From NCBI RefSeq assembly GCF_029968035.1, contig NZ_JASCIQ010000031.1, positions 50,765-114,764 of the forward strand: 64,000 nt of DNA, given 5' to 3'. How positions within the stretch are numbered: the first letter of the stretch is position 1; every line of letters starts with the position of its first letter. The notes below the pieces were generated by a model. It worked only from the letters and a program-made list of their open reading frames with translations. It ran no database searches and was not told the origin of the DNA. Origin of the DNA: Streptomyces cavernicola (GTDB lineage Bacteria > Actinomycetota > Actinomycetes > Streptomycetales > Streptomycetaceae). Shown here in pieces: positions 31,682 through 42,088 of this stretch. The position numbers and the translations under genes are program-made.

Positions 31682-32355
31682 CAAATTTCCGTCTGGTCGG
31701 CCGTCTGCTCGATGGGTTCGAATCCCGGCGCATCGGGTGCGTCCGGATCGAACGACGGAACGCCTTCCTGGGTCTCGCCCTCGATCGCGTCCGCCTCGGG
31801 AAGGAAGGGCGCGAGCTCCGGCAGCTCGTCCAGGCCACGCAGGCCCATCCGCTCCAGGAAATAGTTCGTCGTCCTGTACAGGATCGCACCTGTTTCGGGT
31901 TCCGCGCCCGCCTCCTCCACGAGGCCCCGCTGCAGCAGGGTCCGCATGACCCCGTCACAGTGCACCCCGCGTACGGCGGAGACCCGGGAGCGGCTGACCG
32001 GCTGCCGGTACGCGACCACCGCCAGCGTCTCCAGGGCCGCCTGCGTGAGCCGCGCCTGCTGCCCGTCCAGGACGAAGCCCTCCACGGCCGCCGCGTACTC
32101 GGGCCGCGTGTAGAACCGCCAGCCCCCGGCGACCAGGCGCAGCTCGAAGCCGCGGCGCTGCGCCGTGTACTCCTCGGCCAGCTCCCGCAGCGCGTGCGCG
32201 ACGTCACGCGGGCGCCGCTGCAACACCTTGGCCAGGTGCTCCTCGGTGGCCGGTTCGTCGACGACCATCAGGACCGCCTCCAGGGCCGGTTTCAGGTCGA
32301 GCTCGGCGACCTCGAGCAGCCCCGCCGGCGTCTCGGCACTCCGCTCACTGCTCAC
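31681..32355 (-). CDS. scpB: segregation and condensation protein B
   Basis: Protein of 224 residues, a subunit of the SMC-ScpAB condensin that compacts and separates chromosomes. Two winged-helix domains are visible: ALEAVLMVVDEPATEEHLA and then YRQPVSRSRVSAVRGV with the DGVMRTLLQRGLVEE recognition helix. Residues ~190-224 are an acidic disordered tail. The GTG start at 32355 overlaps the scpA stop (GTGA) and the ScpB stop overlaps the next ATG. A longer upstream frame is inside scpA and is rejected. Confidence 0.95.
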   Translation of the reverse strand: MSSERSAETPAGLLEVAELDLKPALEAVLMVVDEPATEEHLAKVLQRRPRDVAHALRELAEEYTAQRRGFELRLVAGGWRFYTRPEYAAAVEGFVLDGQQARLTQAALETLAVVAYRQPVSRSRVSAVRGVHCDGVMRTLLQRGLVEEAGAEPETGAILYRTTNYFLERMGLRGLDELPELAPFLPEADAIEGETQEGVPSFDPDAPDAPGFEPIEQTADQTEI

Positions 32356-33482
32356 GCGCCGTCCTCCACTGGCTCGGTTGTCTTCTCTTCCGGCACCTCG
32401 GGCGGCCGGTCGAACTCGTCGGTGACCTGCGGCCCGGCCCCCTCGCCGCCGGTCCAGCGCACGGTCAGCTCGCCGAGCGCCTCGTCCTGGTCCATCGCCA
32501 GGGCCTTCTCCCGGTACAGCTCGAGCAGCGCCAGGAACCGGGCGACGACGGTCAGCGTGTCCGCCGCGTCGTCGATCAGCACCTGGAAGCTCGCCTCGCC
32601 GACCTCCCGCAGCCGCGCCACGACGACCTCGGCCTGCTCGCGCACGGACACGAGCGGCGCGTGGATGTGGTCGACGTACACCTGCGGCTTCGGCTTCGGC
32701 TGCATCGCCTTCACGGCCAGCCTGGCGAACCCCTCGGCGCCGATGCTGATGACCACCTCGGGCAGCAACTCGGCGTGCTCCGGCTCCAGTCCGACGGTAC
32801 GCGGATACCGGCGGGCCTCGTCGTCGAGCCGCGCGTTGAAGATGTCCGCGATCTGTTTGTACGCGCGGTACTGCAGCAGCCGCGCGAAGAGCAGGTCCCG
32901 CGCCTCCAGAAGCGCGAGGTCCGCCTCGTCCTCGACCTCGGCGGCGGGCAGCAGCCGCGCGGCCTTCAGATCGAGCAGCGTCGCGGCGACGACAAGAAAC
33001 TCGGTGGTCTGGTCGAGATCCCAATCAGTCCCCATGGCCCGGATGTACGCCATGAACTCATCGGTGACCTTGGAGAGCGCGACCTCGGTGACGTCCAGCT
33101 TGTGCTTGGAGATCAACTGCAACAACAGGTCGAACGGCCCCTCGAAGTTGTCGAGCCGAACCTTGAACCGCCCGTCGTCGACGGGGACTTCACCGTCAAC
33201 CCCATCCGGGGACACGCCGGCCTCCGGCTGGGTCTGGGTGCCGGATGCAGCCGAGGGCTCGGGCCCAGCCTCGGCGGACTCGGACTCGGACTCGGCACCC
33301 CTCCCGGCATCCGACTCGGGCTCGGGCTCGGCCGCACGTTCGCCCACAGCCTCGGGCTCGACGTCAACAGTGCCGCGGAGCTCGGGCTCGGGTGCCGCCC
33401 CCGGCCCCCGCCCCAGCGCGCGGCGCCGGGCAGGGCGCGCCGGTCCGGTGGGGGTGGCGGAGGAGTCGTCGGTGGTCGGCAT
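32352..33482 (-). CDS. scpA: segregation and condensation protein A with long acidic N-terminus
   Basis: Kleisin subunit of bacterial condensin, 376 residues. The N-terminal kleisin motif is FKVRLDNFEGPFDLLLQLIS (residues ~105-124) and the C-terminal winged helix follows YREKALAMDQDEALGELTV. Residues ~1-100 are an unusual extension rich in Glu, Pro and Ser (PEPESD, ESESESAE) that other ScpA proteins lack. ATG at 33482. It works with ScpB (GTGA overlap) and SMC (not in this window). The upstream parA-like operon is 92 bases away on the same strand. Confidence 0.94.
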   Translation of the reverse strand: MPTTDDSSATPTGPARPARRRALGRGPGAAPEPELRGTVDVEPEAVGERAAEPEPESDAGRGAESESESAEAGPEPSAASGTQTQPEAGVSPDGVDGEVPVDDGRFKVRLDNFEGPFDLLLQLISKHKLDVTEVALSKVTDEFMAYIRAMGTDWDLDQTTEFLVVAATLLDLKAARLLPAAEVEDEADLALLEARDLLFARLLQYRAYKQIADIFNARLDDEARRYPRTVGLEPEHAELLPEVVISIGAEGFARLAVKAMQPKPKPQVYVDHIHAPLVSVREQAEVVVARLREVGEASFQVLIDDAADTLTVVARFLALLELYREKALAMDQDEALGELTVRWTGGEGAGPQVTDEFDRPPEVPEEKTTEPVEDGA

Positions 33483-33574
33483 CGCGGTCCAGGGGGCGGG
33501 GAAACGTTCGTACGCGTACGAACGGGCAGGTTATCGTCCCCGCACTCCCACCCGGGGACGGCGCGTGCGGCGGA

Positions 33575-34153
33575 TCAGCGTCCGCGCAGGCGCCGTACGA
33601 GGATGCTCGCCTCGCCGCGGGACTCCAGGTCCGCGAGGACGACGGCGACGGCCTCGCGCACGATCCGGCCGCGGTCGACCGCGAGCCCGTGCTCGCCGCG
33701 CAGCACGAGGCGCGCGTGCTCGAGGTCCATCAGCTCCTCGGCGGAGACGTACACCGTGATCTTCTCGTCGTGCCGCTCGCGGCCGCTGGGCCGCCGCGCC
33801 GCCGCCCGGCCGCGGCGCCGCGAGGGCTGGCCCGCGGAGTCGGCCGCGGACTGCCGGCGCCCGGCGCCCTCCTGGGCCTTCGCGCCCTCGCCGCCGCGGC
33901 TGCGGTGCTCGCCCGACTCCGCCTCGGCGGTGGTGTGTTCGGCGCTCTCGCCGCTCTCGCCCGCTGCGGCCGCGTCGGCCTTGGCGTCCTCGTCGGACGC
34001 CGGGCCCGCCGCGGCCGCGGCGTCGCTCTCTCCCGCCGGGGCGGGCACCCGGGCCTCGCCGTTGGTCTGGCGGCGGCCGGCCTTGGGCGAGGACGCCTGC
34101 AGCGCCATCCCCCCGGTGGTACGGAACAGTTCGTCGGCCCCGGGCAGACTCAC
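33575..34153 (-). CDS. possible ribbon-helix-helix protein paired with the ParA-like ATPase
   Basis: Protein of 192 residues. Residues ~1-115 are low-complexity (Ala/Glu/Gly/Arg-rich). The last ~65 form a compact domain (EKITVYVSAEELMDLEHARL, then HGLAVDRGRIVREAVAVVLADLE) with one beta strand and helices like a ribbon-helix-helix DNA-binding fold. The start chosen is the GTG at 34153, which overlaps the ParA stop (GTGA); GTG at 34165 is possible. It occupies the place that a small ParB/centromere-binding partner takes in ParA-type partition modules. Function is inferred from this position. Confidence 0.7.
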   Translation of the reverse strand: MSLPGADELFRTTGGMALQASSPKAGRRQTNGEARVPAPAGESDAAAAAGPASDEDAKADAAAAGESGESAEHTTAEAESGEHRSRGGEGAKAQEGAGRRQSAADSAGQPSRRRGRAAARRPSGRERHDEKITVYVSAEELMDLEHARLVLRGEHGLAVDRGRIVREAVAVVLADLESRGEASILVRRLRGR

Positions 34154-35346
34154 TCGGCGTGACACCGGGCGAGCACCTCCCTGGCGAGCTGGCGATAGGC
34201 GGCCGCACCGACGGAGTTGGAGGCGTACGTCGTGATCGGCTCACCGGCGACCGTGGTCTCCGGGAAGCGGACCGTGCGCCCGATGACCGTGTGGTAGACG
34301 TGATTGTCGAAGGCCTCGACGACGCGGGCGAGCACCTCACGGCTGTGCACCGTGCGGGAGTCGTACATCGTCGCGAGGATGCCGTCCAACTCCAGGTCGG
34401 GGTTGAGACGTTCCTGCACCTTCTCGATGGTCTCGGTGAGCAGCGCGACACCGCGCAGCGCGAAGAACTCGCACTCCAGCGGCACGATCACCTTGTGCGC
34501 GGCGGTGAGCGCGTTCACCGTGAGCAGGCCGAGCGAGGGCTGACAGTCGATCACGATGTAGTCGTAGTCGTTCATCAGCGGCTTGAGCGCACGCTGCAGC
34601 GTGGACTCGCGCGCGACCTCGCTCACCAACTGCACTTCCGCAGCCGAGAGGTCGATGTTGCTCGGCAGCAGGTCCATATTGGGGACCGCGGTCTTCAGGA
34701 GCACCTCATCCGCCGCCATGCCCCGCTCCATGAGCAGGTTGTAGACGGTGAGGTCGAGCTCCATCGGGTTCACCCCGAGGCCGACCGAGAGGGCGCCCTG
34801 CGGGTCGAAGTCGACCAGGAGGACCCGGCGTCCGTACTCCGCGAGCGCTGCGCCCAGGTTGATGGTCGACGTGGTCTTGCCCACGCCGCCCTTCTGGTTG
34901 CACATCGCGATGATCTTCGCGGGACCGTGATCGGTCAGCGGACCCGGGATCGGGAAGTACGGCAGCGGGCGTCCGGTCGGGCCGATCCGCTCGCGGCGCT
35001 GGCGGGCAGCGTCGGGGGCGAGAGTGGCCGCGTACTCGGGGTCCGGCTCGTACTCGGCGTCGGGGTCGTAGAAATGCCCCTCGGGCAACTCGTCGTAGTC
35101 GGCGAAGTGTGTGGGGTTCTCGCCACTTGGGTCGCCGGCCATGGCGTTCACTTGATGGCCATCCATGCTCTGGTGGGCTGAAAGCGTCGACTGCGGACGC
35201 TGCGTCGCGTGCGCGCGCTGCTGGTTCTGGTGGTCGGCGTGGGTACGGACGGCGATGGAGCCGACAGCCTCGTGCCCCGCGGAACCCGATCCCTGCGCAG
35301 GCATTCCTGGTTGACCACCCCCGGGAGTAAATGTCGACTCATTCAC
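34150..35346 (-). CDS. orphan ParA-type ATPase
   Basis: ATPase of 398 residues of the ParA/Soj/MinD superfamily. A ~130-residue disordered His/Gln-rich N-terminus precedes the fold. Walker A is NQKGGVGKTTSTINLG with the deviant Lys; switch/Walker B are VDFDPQGAL and VIDCQPSLG. The true chromosomal parAB is expected elsewhere near the origin, so this is a second ParA. A coupled probable RHH gene follows, then scpAB. A strong GGAGGT is 10 bases before the GTG. A likely role is DNA or protein positioning linked to condensin; unproven. Confidence 0.9.
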   Translation of the reverse strand: MNESTFTPGGGQPGMPAQGSGSAGHEAVGSIAVRTHADHQNQQRAHATQRPQSTLSAHQSMDGHQVNAMAGDPSGENPTHFADYDELPEGHFYDPDAEYEPDPEYAATLAPDAARQRRERIGPTGRPLPYFPIPGPLTDHGPAKIIAMCNQKGGVGKTTSTINLGAALAEYGRRVLLVDFDPQGALSVGLGVNPMELDLTVYNLLMERGMAADEVLLKTAVPNMDLLPSNIDLSAAEVQLVSEVARESTLQRALKPLMNDYDYIVIDCQPSLGLLTVNALTAAHKVIVPLECEFFALRGVALLTETIEKVQERLNPDLELDGILATMYDSRTVHSREVLARVVEAFDNHVYHTVIGRTVRFPETTVAGEPITTYASNSVGAAAYRQLAREVLARCHAE

Positions 35347-35681
35347 AAGTCGTCTTACCTCCTTGGTGACCAGGAAACTTCTAGATAGGTCAGCGTGGCA
35401 CCATGCCGACGGTTGGCGACTCTATGGCGTGTCACCGCTCCGCAGCAACACAATCCGCCGGACCCGGCCCGATGTGTCGGCATCCGAACACCCCCGTGTC
35501 AAGGGTGCGCGGGTGTCTCCGGGGGTGTTTCGCGGGTGTGCGAAACGGTTAAAGGGTTACGTTCGACGCGAGTTGACCGAGCCTCACAAAGTGACCCGAT
35601 ACACATACGGCCGGACCTTGGCGAGCAAGGTCCGGCCGTGTGCGCGAAGTTGACGTCCCGCGTTGACGGGGGCTTTGTCGA
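35347..35681. other. parA upstream region and ald terminator
   Basis: Holds the parA promoter (the Shine-Dalgarno AAGGAGGT is adjacent to the gene), a small dyad gtttcgc / gcgaaac at 35527-35546, and the ald terminator at 35607-35639. Between them are three short repeats of gcgggtgt (35500-35540). No gene is seen. Confidence 0.5.
35607..35639 (-). terminator. terminator of ald
   Basis: 14-bp stem acggccggaccttg / caaggtccggccgt (35607-35620 with 35626-35639) around a 5-base loop, 43 bases beyond the ald stop. Confidence 0.8.
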
Positions 35682-36797
35682 CTAGCCGAGGAGCGTGCTC
35701 AGTTCGACGTGCTCCACGCCGTGGGCCTCGGCGACCTCACGGTAAACGACCTTGCCGTCATGGGTGTTGAGACCCAGGGCGAGGGCGGAGTCGCGGCGCA
35801 GCGCCTCGGTCCAGCCGTTGTTCGCAAGCGACACGATGTACGGCAGCGTCGCGTTGGTCAGCGCGTACGTCGAGGTGTTCGGGACGGCGCCGGGCATGTT
35901 GGCGACGCAGTAGAAGACCGAGTTGTGGACCTTGAAGGTCGGCTCGGCGTGCGTGGTCGGACGCGAGTCCTCGAAGCAGCCGCCCTGGTCGATCGCGATG
36001 TCGACAAGAACACTTCCCGGCTTCATCTTGGCGACGAGCTCGTTGGTGACCAGCTTCGGGGCCTTGGCGCCCGGGATGAGCACGGCACCGATGACGAGGT
36101 CGGCCTCGATGACGGCCTTCTCCAGCTCGTAGGCGTTGGAGACGATCGTCTGCACCTTGGTGCCGAAGATCTTGTCGGCCTCGCGGAGCTTGTTGATGTC
36201 CTTGTCGAGCAGGGTCACGTGGAAGCCCATGCCGACGGCGATCTGGGTGGCGTTCCAGCCGGAGACGCCGCCGCCGATGACGACGGCCTTGCCGGCGTGG
36301 GTGCCGGGGACGCCGCCGGGCAGCACGCCGCGGCCGCCGTTGAACGCCATCAGGTGGTACGCGCCGACCTGCGGGGCCAGGCGGCCCGCGACCTCGGACA
36401 TCGGGGCGAGCAGCGGCAGGGCGCGGTTCGCGGTCTCGACCGTCTCGTAGGCGATGGCCGTGGTGCCGGACTCCAGGAGGGCGTCCGTGCACTCCTTGGA
36501 GGCGGCCAGGTGCAGGTAGGTGAAGAGCGTCTGGTCCTTGCGGAGGCGGTGGTACTCCTCGGCGACCGGCTCCTTGACCTTCAGGAGCAGGTCGGCGGTG
36601 GCCCAGACCTCGTCGGCGGTGGGGAGGATCTGCGCTCCGGCCGAGACGAACTCGTCGTCCGTGATCGAGGAGCCGACACCGGCGTTCTGCTCGATGAAGA
36701 CCTGGTGGCCGTGGCGCACCAGCTCATGCACACCGGCGGGGGTGATGGCCACCCGGAACTCGTTGTTCTTGACCTCGCGGGGGATGCCGACCTTCAT
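35682..36797 (-). CDS. ald: alanine dehydrogenase
   Basis: Catalyses reversible NAD-dependent oxidative deamination of L-alanine to pyruvate and ammonium; supports alanine use and redox balance. Enzyme of 371 residues, normal length. The substrate-binding residues are in KVKEP (Lys) and YLHLAA (His) in the N-terminal half, and the NAD fold has VIGGGVSGWNATQIAV. ATG start at 36797. It is transcribed alone with a strong terminator. In mycobacteria, ald is controlled by an Lrp-type regulator; no adjacent regulator is seen here. Confidence 0.96.
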   Translation of the reverse strand: MKVGIPREVKNNEFRVAITPAGVHELVRHGHQVFIEQNAGVGSSITDDEFVSAGAQILPTADEVWATADLLLKVKEPVAEEYHRLRKDQTLFTYLHLAASKECTDALLESGTTAIAYETVETANRALPLLAPMSEVAGRLAPQVGAYHLMAFNGGRGVLPGGVPGTHAGKAVVIGGGVSGWNATQIAVGMGFHVTLLDKDINKLREADKIFGTKVQTIVSNAYELEKAVIEADLVIGAVLIPGAKAPKLVTNELVAKMKPGSVLVDIAIDQGGCFEDSRPTTHAEPTFKVHNSVFYCVANMPGAVPNTSTYALTNATLPYIVSLANNGWTEALRRDSALALGLNTHDGKVVYREVAEAHGVEHVELSTLLG

Positions 36798-36980
36798 CGT
36801 CGATCACGGTCCTTGGCTCAGGGGATGTTTCAGGCATTGACACACATACCCGTATGCACAGCGGCACAACGGGAGACACCACGGGAGAACGCGGTGGAGC
36901 CAGTCTAATGAAGGATTTTGAGCTGTCTAGCCTTTCAAAGCATCAATCTTCCAGAGGCCCACTACGGATTTCGTAGGCGA

Positions 36981-39098
36981 TCACCCGGCTCCGTCTTCGG
37001 AGCTCCCTTCAGCGCCGTCGCCGGCCGCGCCTTCGGATCCCGCAGTCGCACCGGCCTCGGCGGCCTCTTCTCCCAGCATGCGCTCGGCGGCCGCCCGGTG
37101 CAGCCCGGCCGAGGCGCTGTCGCCGAGCCGGTCGAGGGTGTCCGCGAGCCGCAGCTGCAGCGCCGCCTGCAGGCGTACGTCCTCGGCCTGCCGGGCCCAC
37201 TCCACGGCCTCCTGGCAGGTGCGCAGCGACTCCTCGGGCCGGCCCGCGTACTCCTGCACCCGGGCCATCTCGCTCAACGCCCTTGCGTACGAGGGGACTT
37301 CACCCGCCCTGCGGTAACCGTTCGCCGCGGAGCGCCAGTTGCGCAGCGCCTCGCCGTACCGGCCCGCGTAGGTGAGGGTGGAGCCGATGCGGCCGTAGAG
37401 GCGGGCCGCGTCGAGGCGCTCGCCGCGCGCGAGGCGGTCGCTGAGGGCCCTGCCGAACCAGTCGGCGGCCCGCTGAAGATCGCCCAGCTCCTGGTAGGTG
37501 CCGCCTACGGATTCCATCGCGCGACCGAGTGCGTACGGGTCCCGAGCGGCCCGCGCGGCGTCCAGAGCCGCCCGGTAGCGGACCAGTGCCTCGCGGGTGC
37601 GCCCGGTGCCCGCGTCCAGATCGCCGAGGTTGAGGAGCGCCGCCGCCTGCTCGCGGGGCAGACCGCGCCGCTCGGCGACGTCGAGGACGAGGCGGTGGAT
37701 GCCGTACAGATCGACGGCCGCCTCCTCATCACAGTGCGTGACGAGCGCACGCGTGAGGGCGGCCATCAGGCGCCGGGCCAGGGTGTCCAGGTTGCCGTCC
37801 GCCACCGCGAGGCGGGCCGAGGCGAGCAGCGCGGGCCGGCGAAGGAGCAGCCACTCGGCGGCGGCCTGCGGGGAGTCGAAGCGCAGGGCGCGCGGCAGCC
37901 CGGCGAGCCGGCCGCGCGCCGGCGAGCCCTCGGGTTCGGTCACGGCCCGGCAGGAGTGCAGCAGCCGCACTGTGCGCTCCAGCATCCGGGCCCGCGCGAG
38001 CTGCACCTCGCCGGGCCGGTCCTGGGTCTCGAGCAGCCCCCGCAGCATGGGCTGCAGGTACCCGGGCACGGAGTACTCCGGCCCCTGGTCGAGCTCGGGC
38101 CCGCTCCGGCGTACGAGTCCGAGGCGGGCGAAGTCCTCCAGGGTGGTGGCCGCCGCGGAGACCGAGCAGCCGGCGAGCGCGGAGGCGGTGTGCGGGTCGG
38201 CGAGGCCGGCGGGCGCGAGACAGAGCAGTCGCAGTATCCGAGCGGCCGGGCCGGGCAGCGAGTCGTACACGAAGCGGAAGACCCGCGCCAGGCTGCCCGG
38301 CGAGCGCTGCTCCGCGCCGTCTTCCTCGGGGAGGTTGTGCAGCATCTTGGCCAGCTCCGCGACGGACGCCTTGGGCCGGTCCGCGAGCCAGCCGCCCGCC
38401 AGGACCAGGGCCGAGGGCTGGTGGCCGCACTGCTCGGCGAGGTGCTCGGCGGCGCGCGGGTCGACCGTGATGCGGACGGACCCCGTGTAGCCGTTGAGCA
38501 GATCGAGGGCGGATTTGGTGTCGAGGCCGCCGAGCGTGCACGGGCGGACGTCGGAGATCCCCGTCAGCGGCCCGAGCGAGGTCGCCACGACCAGGCACTG
38601 CGGGGCGTCCGGGAGCAGCGGGTCGACCTGCTCCGCGTCCGCCGCCCCGTCGAGCAGCATCAGCACGCGTCGTACGGCGAGGGCCTCGCGGAGCTTCTCG
38701 GTCAGCTCGTCCTCGGTGGCCCCGGGGGTGACCTGCACCGACAGGGCGTCGAGGAGGGCGCGGGCAGTGCGCTCGGTGGGGACCTGCCGGCCGTCGGGCT
38801 CGGTGAGGCGGGCGCGCAGCGTCCCGTCCGGGTAGTCGCCGGCGAGCTCGGCGACGAGGCGCTCGGCGAGTGCGGTGCGGCCCGAGCCGGGGCGTCCGGC
38901 GATGAGCAGGACGCGGGCGCGGGCGGGTTTGCGGCCGGAGAGGGTGTCGAGCCCGGTGCGCGCGATGTCGGCGCGCAGCTCCTTCAACTCCCGTTGCCTG
39001 CCGACGAATTCGGGTGCCCCCGGGTCCCGCACCGCCCCTGGTGCGGAGGTCTCCGCCTGGGGCGAAGAGACCTGGGTGTCCACCGCCTGATCCGTCAC
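36981..39098 (-). CDS. NB-ARC-like ATPase with TPR repeats
   Basis: Protein of 705 residues. An N-terminal ATPase module (residues ~27-290) has FVGRQRELKELRADI, Walker A RPGSGRTALAERLV with Arg in place of Lys, and Walker B RRVLMLLDGA. A winged or helical regulatory region follows, and then TPR-like repeats (~470-680: LLNLGDLDAGTGRTREAL, SVGGTYQELGDLQRAADWF, SEMARVQEYAGRPEESL). This is the AfsR/SARP layout without the SARP DNA-binding domain, so it may be a signalling ATPase rather than a direct activator. The GTG at 39098 has GGGAG upstream. Partner genes are not evident. Confidence 0.85.
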   Translation of the reverse strand: MTDQAVDTQVSSPQAETSAPGAVRDPGAPEFVGRQRELKELRADIARTGLDTLSGRKPARARVLLIAGRPGSGRTALAERLVAELAGDYPDGTLRARLTEPDGRQVPTERTARALLDALSVQVTPGATEDELTEKLREALAVRRVLMLLDGAADAEQVDPLLPDAPQCLVVATSLGPLTGISDVRPCTLGGLDTKSALDLLNGYTGSVRITVDPRAAEHLAEQCGHQPSALVLAGGWLADRPKASVAELAKMLHNLPEEDGAEQRSPGSLARVFRFVYDSLPGPAARILRLLCLAPAGLADPHTASALAGCSVSAAATTLEDFARLGLVRRSGPELDQGPEYSVPGYLQPMLRGLLETQDRPGEVQLARARMLERTVRLLHSCRAVTEPEGSPARGRLAGLPRALRFDSPQAAAEWLLLRRPALLASARLAVADGNLDTLARRLMAALTRALVTHCDEEAAVDLYGIHRLVLDVAERRGLPREQAAALLNLGDLDAGTGRTREALVRYRAALDAARAARDPYALGRAMESVGGTYQELGDLQRAADWFGRALSDRLARGERLDAARLYGRIGSTLTYAGRYGEALRNWRSAANGYRRAGEVPSYARALSEMARVQEYAGRPEESLRTCQEAVEWARQAEDVRLQAALQLRLADTLDRLGDSASAGLHRAAAERMLGEEAAEAGATAGSEGAAGDGAEGSSEDGAG

Positions 39099-39261
39099 GG
39101 GCCACGCTCCCGTCCAGCTGCGCACAGAGCCCGCCCGCGGTCGCGGGACGGGGAATTCCGAGCGTAGTTCACGCTCTGTGCCTGATCGGGTGGAGCGCGG
39201 CGGACACATCCCCCGATCGGATCAGGAGATGGTCACACCGCAGAACAGCAGGGCTGGGCGC

Positions 39262-39888
39262 TCAGGCCTCGAAGGGGCGGGCCGGCCAGGGGGCGTCGGC
39301 CGGGCGGAGCGCGCCGAGACCGTCGCCGTGCTGGGCGGCGAACAGCGAAAGGACGCCCACGACAAGGCAGTTGTGGTGCAGCTCACCGGCGAGGACGCCG
39401 CGGACGAGCTCGGCGAGGGGGACGCGGTCGAGCTGCATGTCGGCCTCCTCCTCGTCGACCTCGAAGCGCTCGCCGTCCGCCTCGGACAGGTCGCGGGCGA
39501 GGAAGACCCGGATCGCCTCGTCGCAGCCGCCGGGCGAGGAGTAGATGTCGGTGAGGACCCGCCAGTCCTCGGCCTTGACGTGCGCCTCCTCGTACAGCTC
39601 GCGCTGGGCGGCGTGCAGCGGGTTCTCGCCGGGGATGTCGAGCAGTCCGGCCGGGATCTCCCAGAGCCGCTGCCGTACGGGGTGGCGGTACTGGTTGATG
39701 ACCAGGACGCGGCCCTGCTCGTCCAGGGCGAGAACGGCGACCGAGCCGGGGTGGACCTGGTAGTCACGGGTCGCGACGCTGCCGCCGGGCATCACCACGT
39801 CGTCCGTGCGGACACTGGTCTTGTTGCCCACGAACGGGGTCGCGGTGGCCGTGATCTGCCATTCCTCGGCAGAGTCCTTGAGCGTCAT
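39262..39888 (-). CDS. ADP-ribose pyrophosphatase (Nudix)
   Basis: Nudix hydrolase of 208 residues, likely splitting ADP-ribose into AMP and ribose-5-phosphate. The Nudix helix AGLLDIPGENPLHAAQRELYEEAHV has the RE-x2-EE core, with His replacing the usual Gly, and one extra residue before the first Glu, which I recall as usual for actinobacterial members. The N-terminal barrel strand DYQVHPGSVAVLAL fits ADPRase. The ATG at 39888 has GGGAGG upstream. It lies directly downstream of pyrG, a conserved neighbourhood in Streptomyces. Confidence 0.9.
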   Translation of the reverse strand: MTLKDSAEEWQITATATPFVGNKTSVRTDDVVMPGGSVATRDYQVHPGSVAVLALDEQGRVLVINQYRHPVRQRLWEIPAGLLDIPGENPLHAAQRELYEEAHVKAEDWRVLTDIYSSPGGCDEAIRVFLARDLSEADGERFEVDEEEADMQLDRVPLAELVRGVLAGELHHNCLVVGVLSLFAAQHGDGLGALRPADAPWPARPFEA

Positions 39889-39922
39889 GACGTGCGTCCT
39901 CCCACATGCCCACATGAAGAAA

Positions 39923-39956
39923 CCGGGGTACAGGCCGCGAACGACCCGTACCCCGG
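39923..39956 (-). terminator. hairpin between pyrG and the Nudix gene
   Basis: Stem ccggggtac / gtaccccgg (39923-39931 with 39948-39956) just beyond the pyrG stop. There is no T-tract, so some read-through into the Nudix gene is likely. Confidence 0.5.
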
Positions 39957-39970
39957 CAACCGTATCGCCG

Positions 39971-41653
<1,683 letters not shown>

Positions 41654-42088
41654 GAGGGGGCTCCCGTGGTCGCGAGGTGGTGGTGCGTACCGGCAACCAG
41701 GGCCCGGGAGCGTTGATTTCCCGGGAGTTGCCGTCGCTGCGGTTCGGGGTTCTTGAAACCACCGCTCCACGGGCTACCAGGGTAACAGCGACCCGGGGAG
41801 GCTGCTTCCGGCCACGCTCCGCGCAGCCCGCGGGACCGTCCGTGTCCAGGACGTCAGGGCGGGGCGCGCGGGCGTCACCCGACGGTCACCCGTTCGGCGC
41901 AGCAGCATTGCCTCGACCCGCGCGCGCATCACTAGGGTGCGTCGTATCCTGCTCGGACGTTCGCTGCCGAGCCGGGCCGGAGTACGGCATCACCCCCGCC
42001 CGACCGGAACCCCCAAGCTCGTCAACGACCCTTGACCGCAGTGCAAGCGCCCCGCGGGGCGGACGTGGCCGTTCGACTGGAGATGTAC
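41654..42088. other. divergent promoter region of pyrG and the GH15 gene
   Basis: This 435-base gap should contain both promoters. I see no confident -10/-35 pairs, dyads or repeats, and no conserved short gene. Reading frames that cross it are composition artefacts. Confidence 0.4.
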
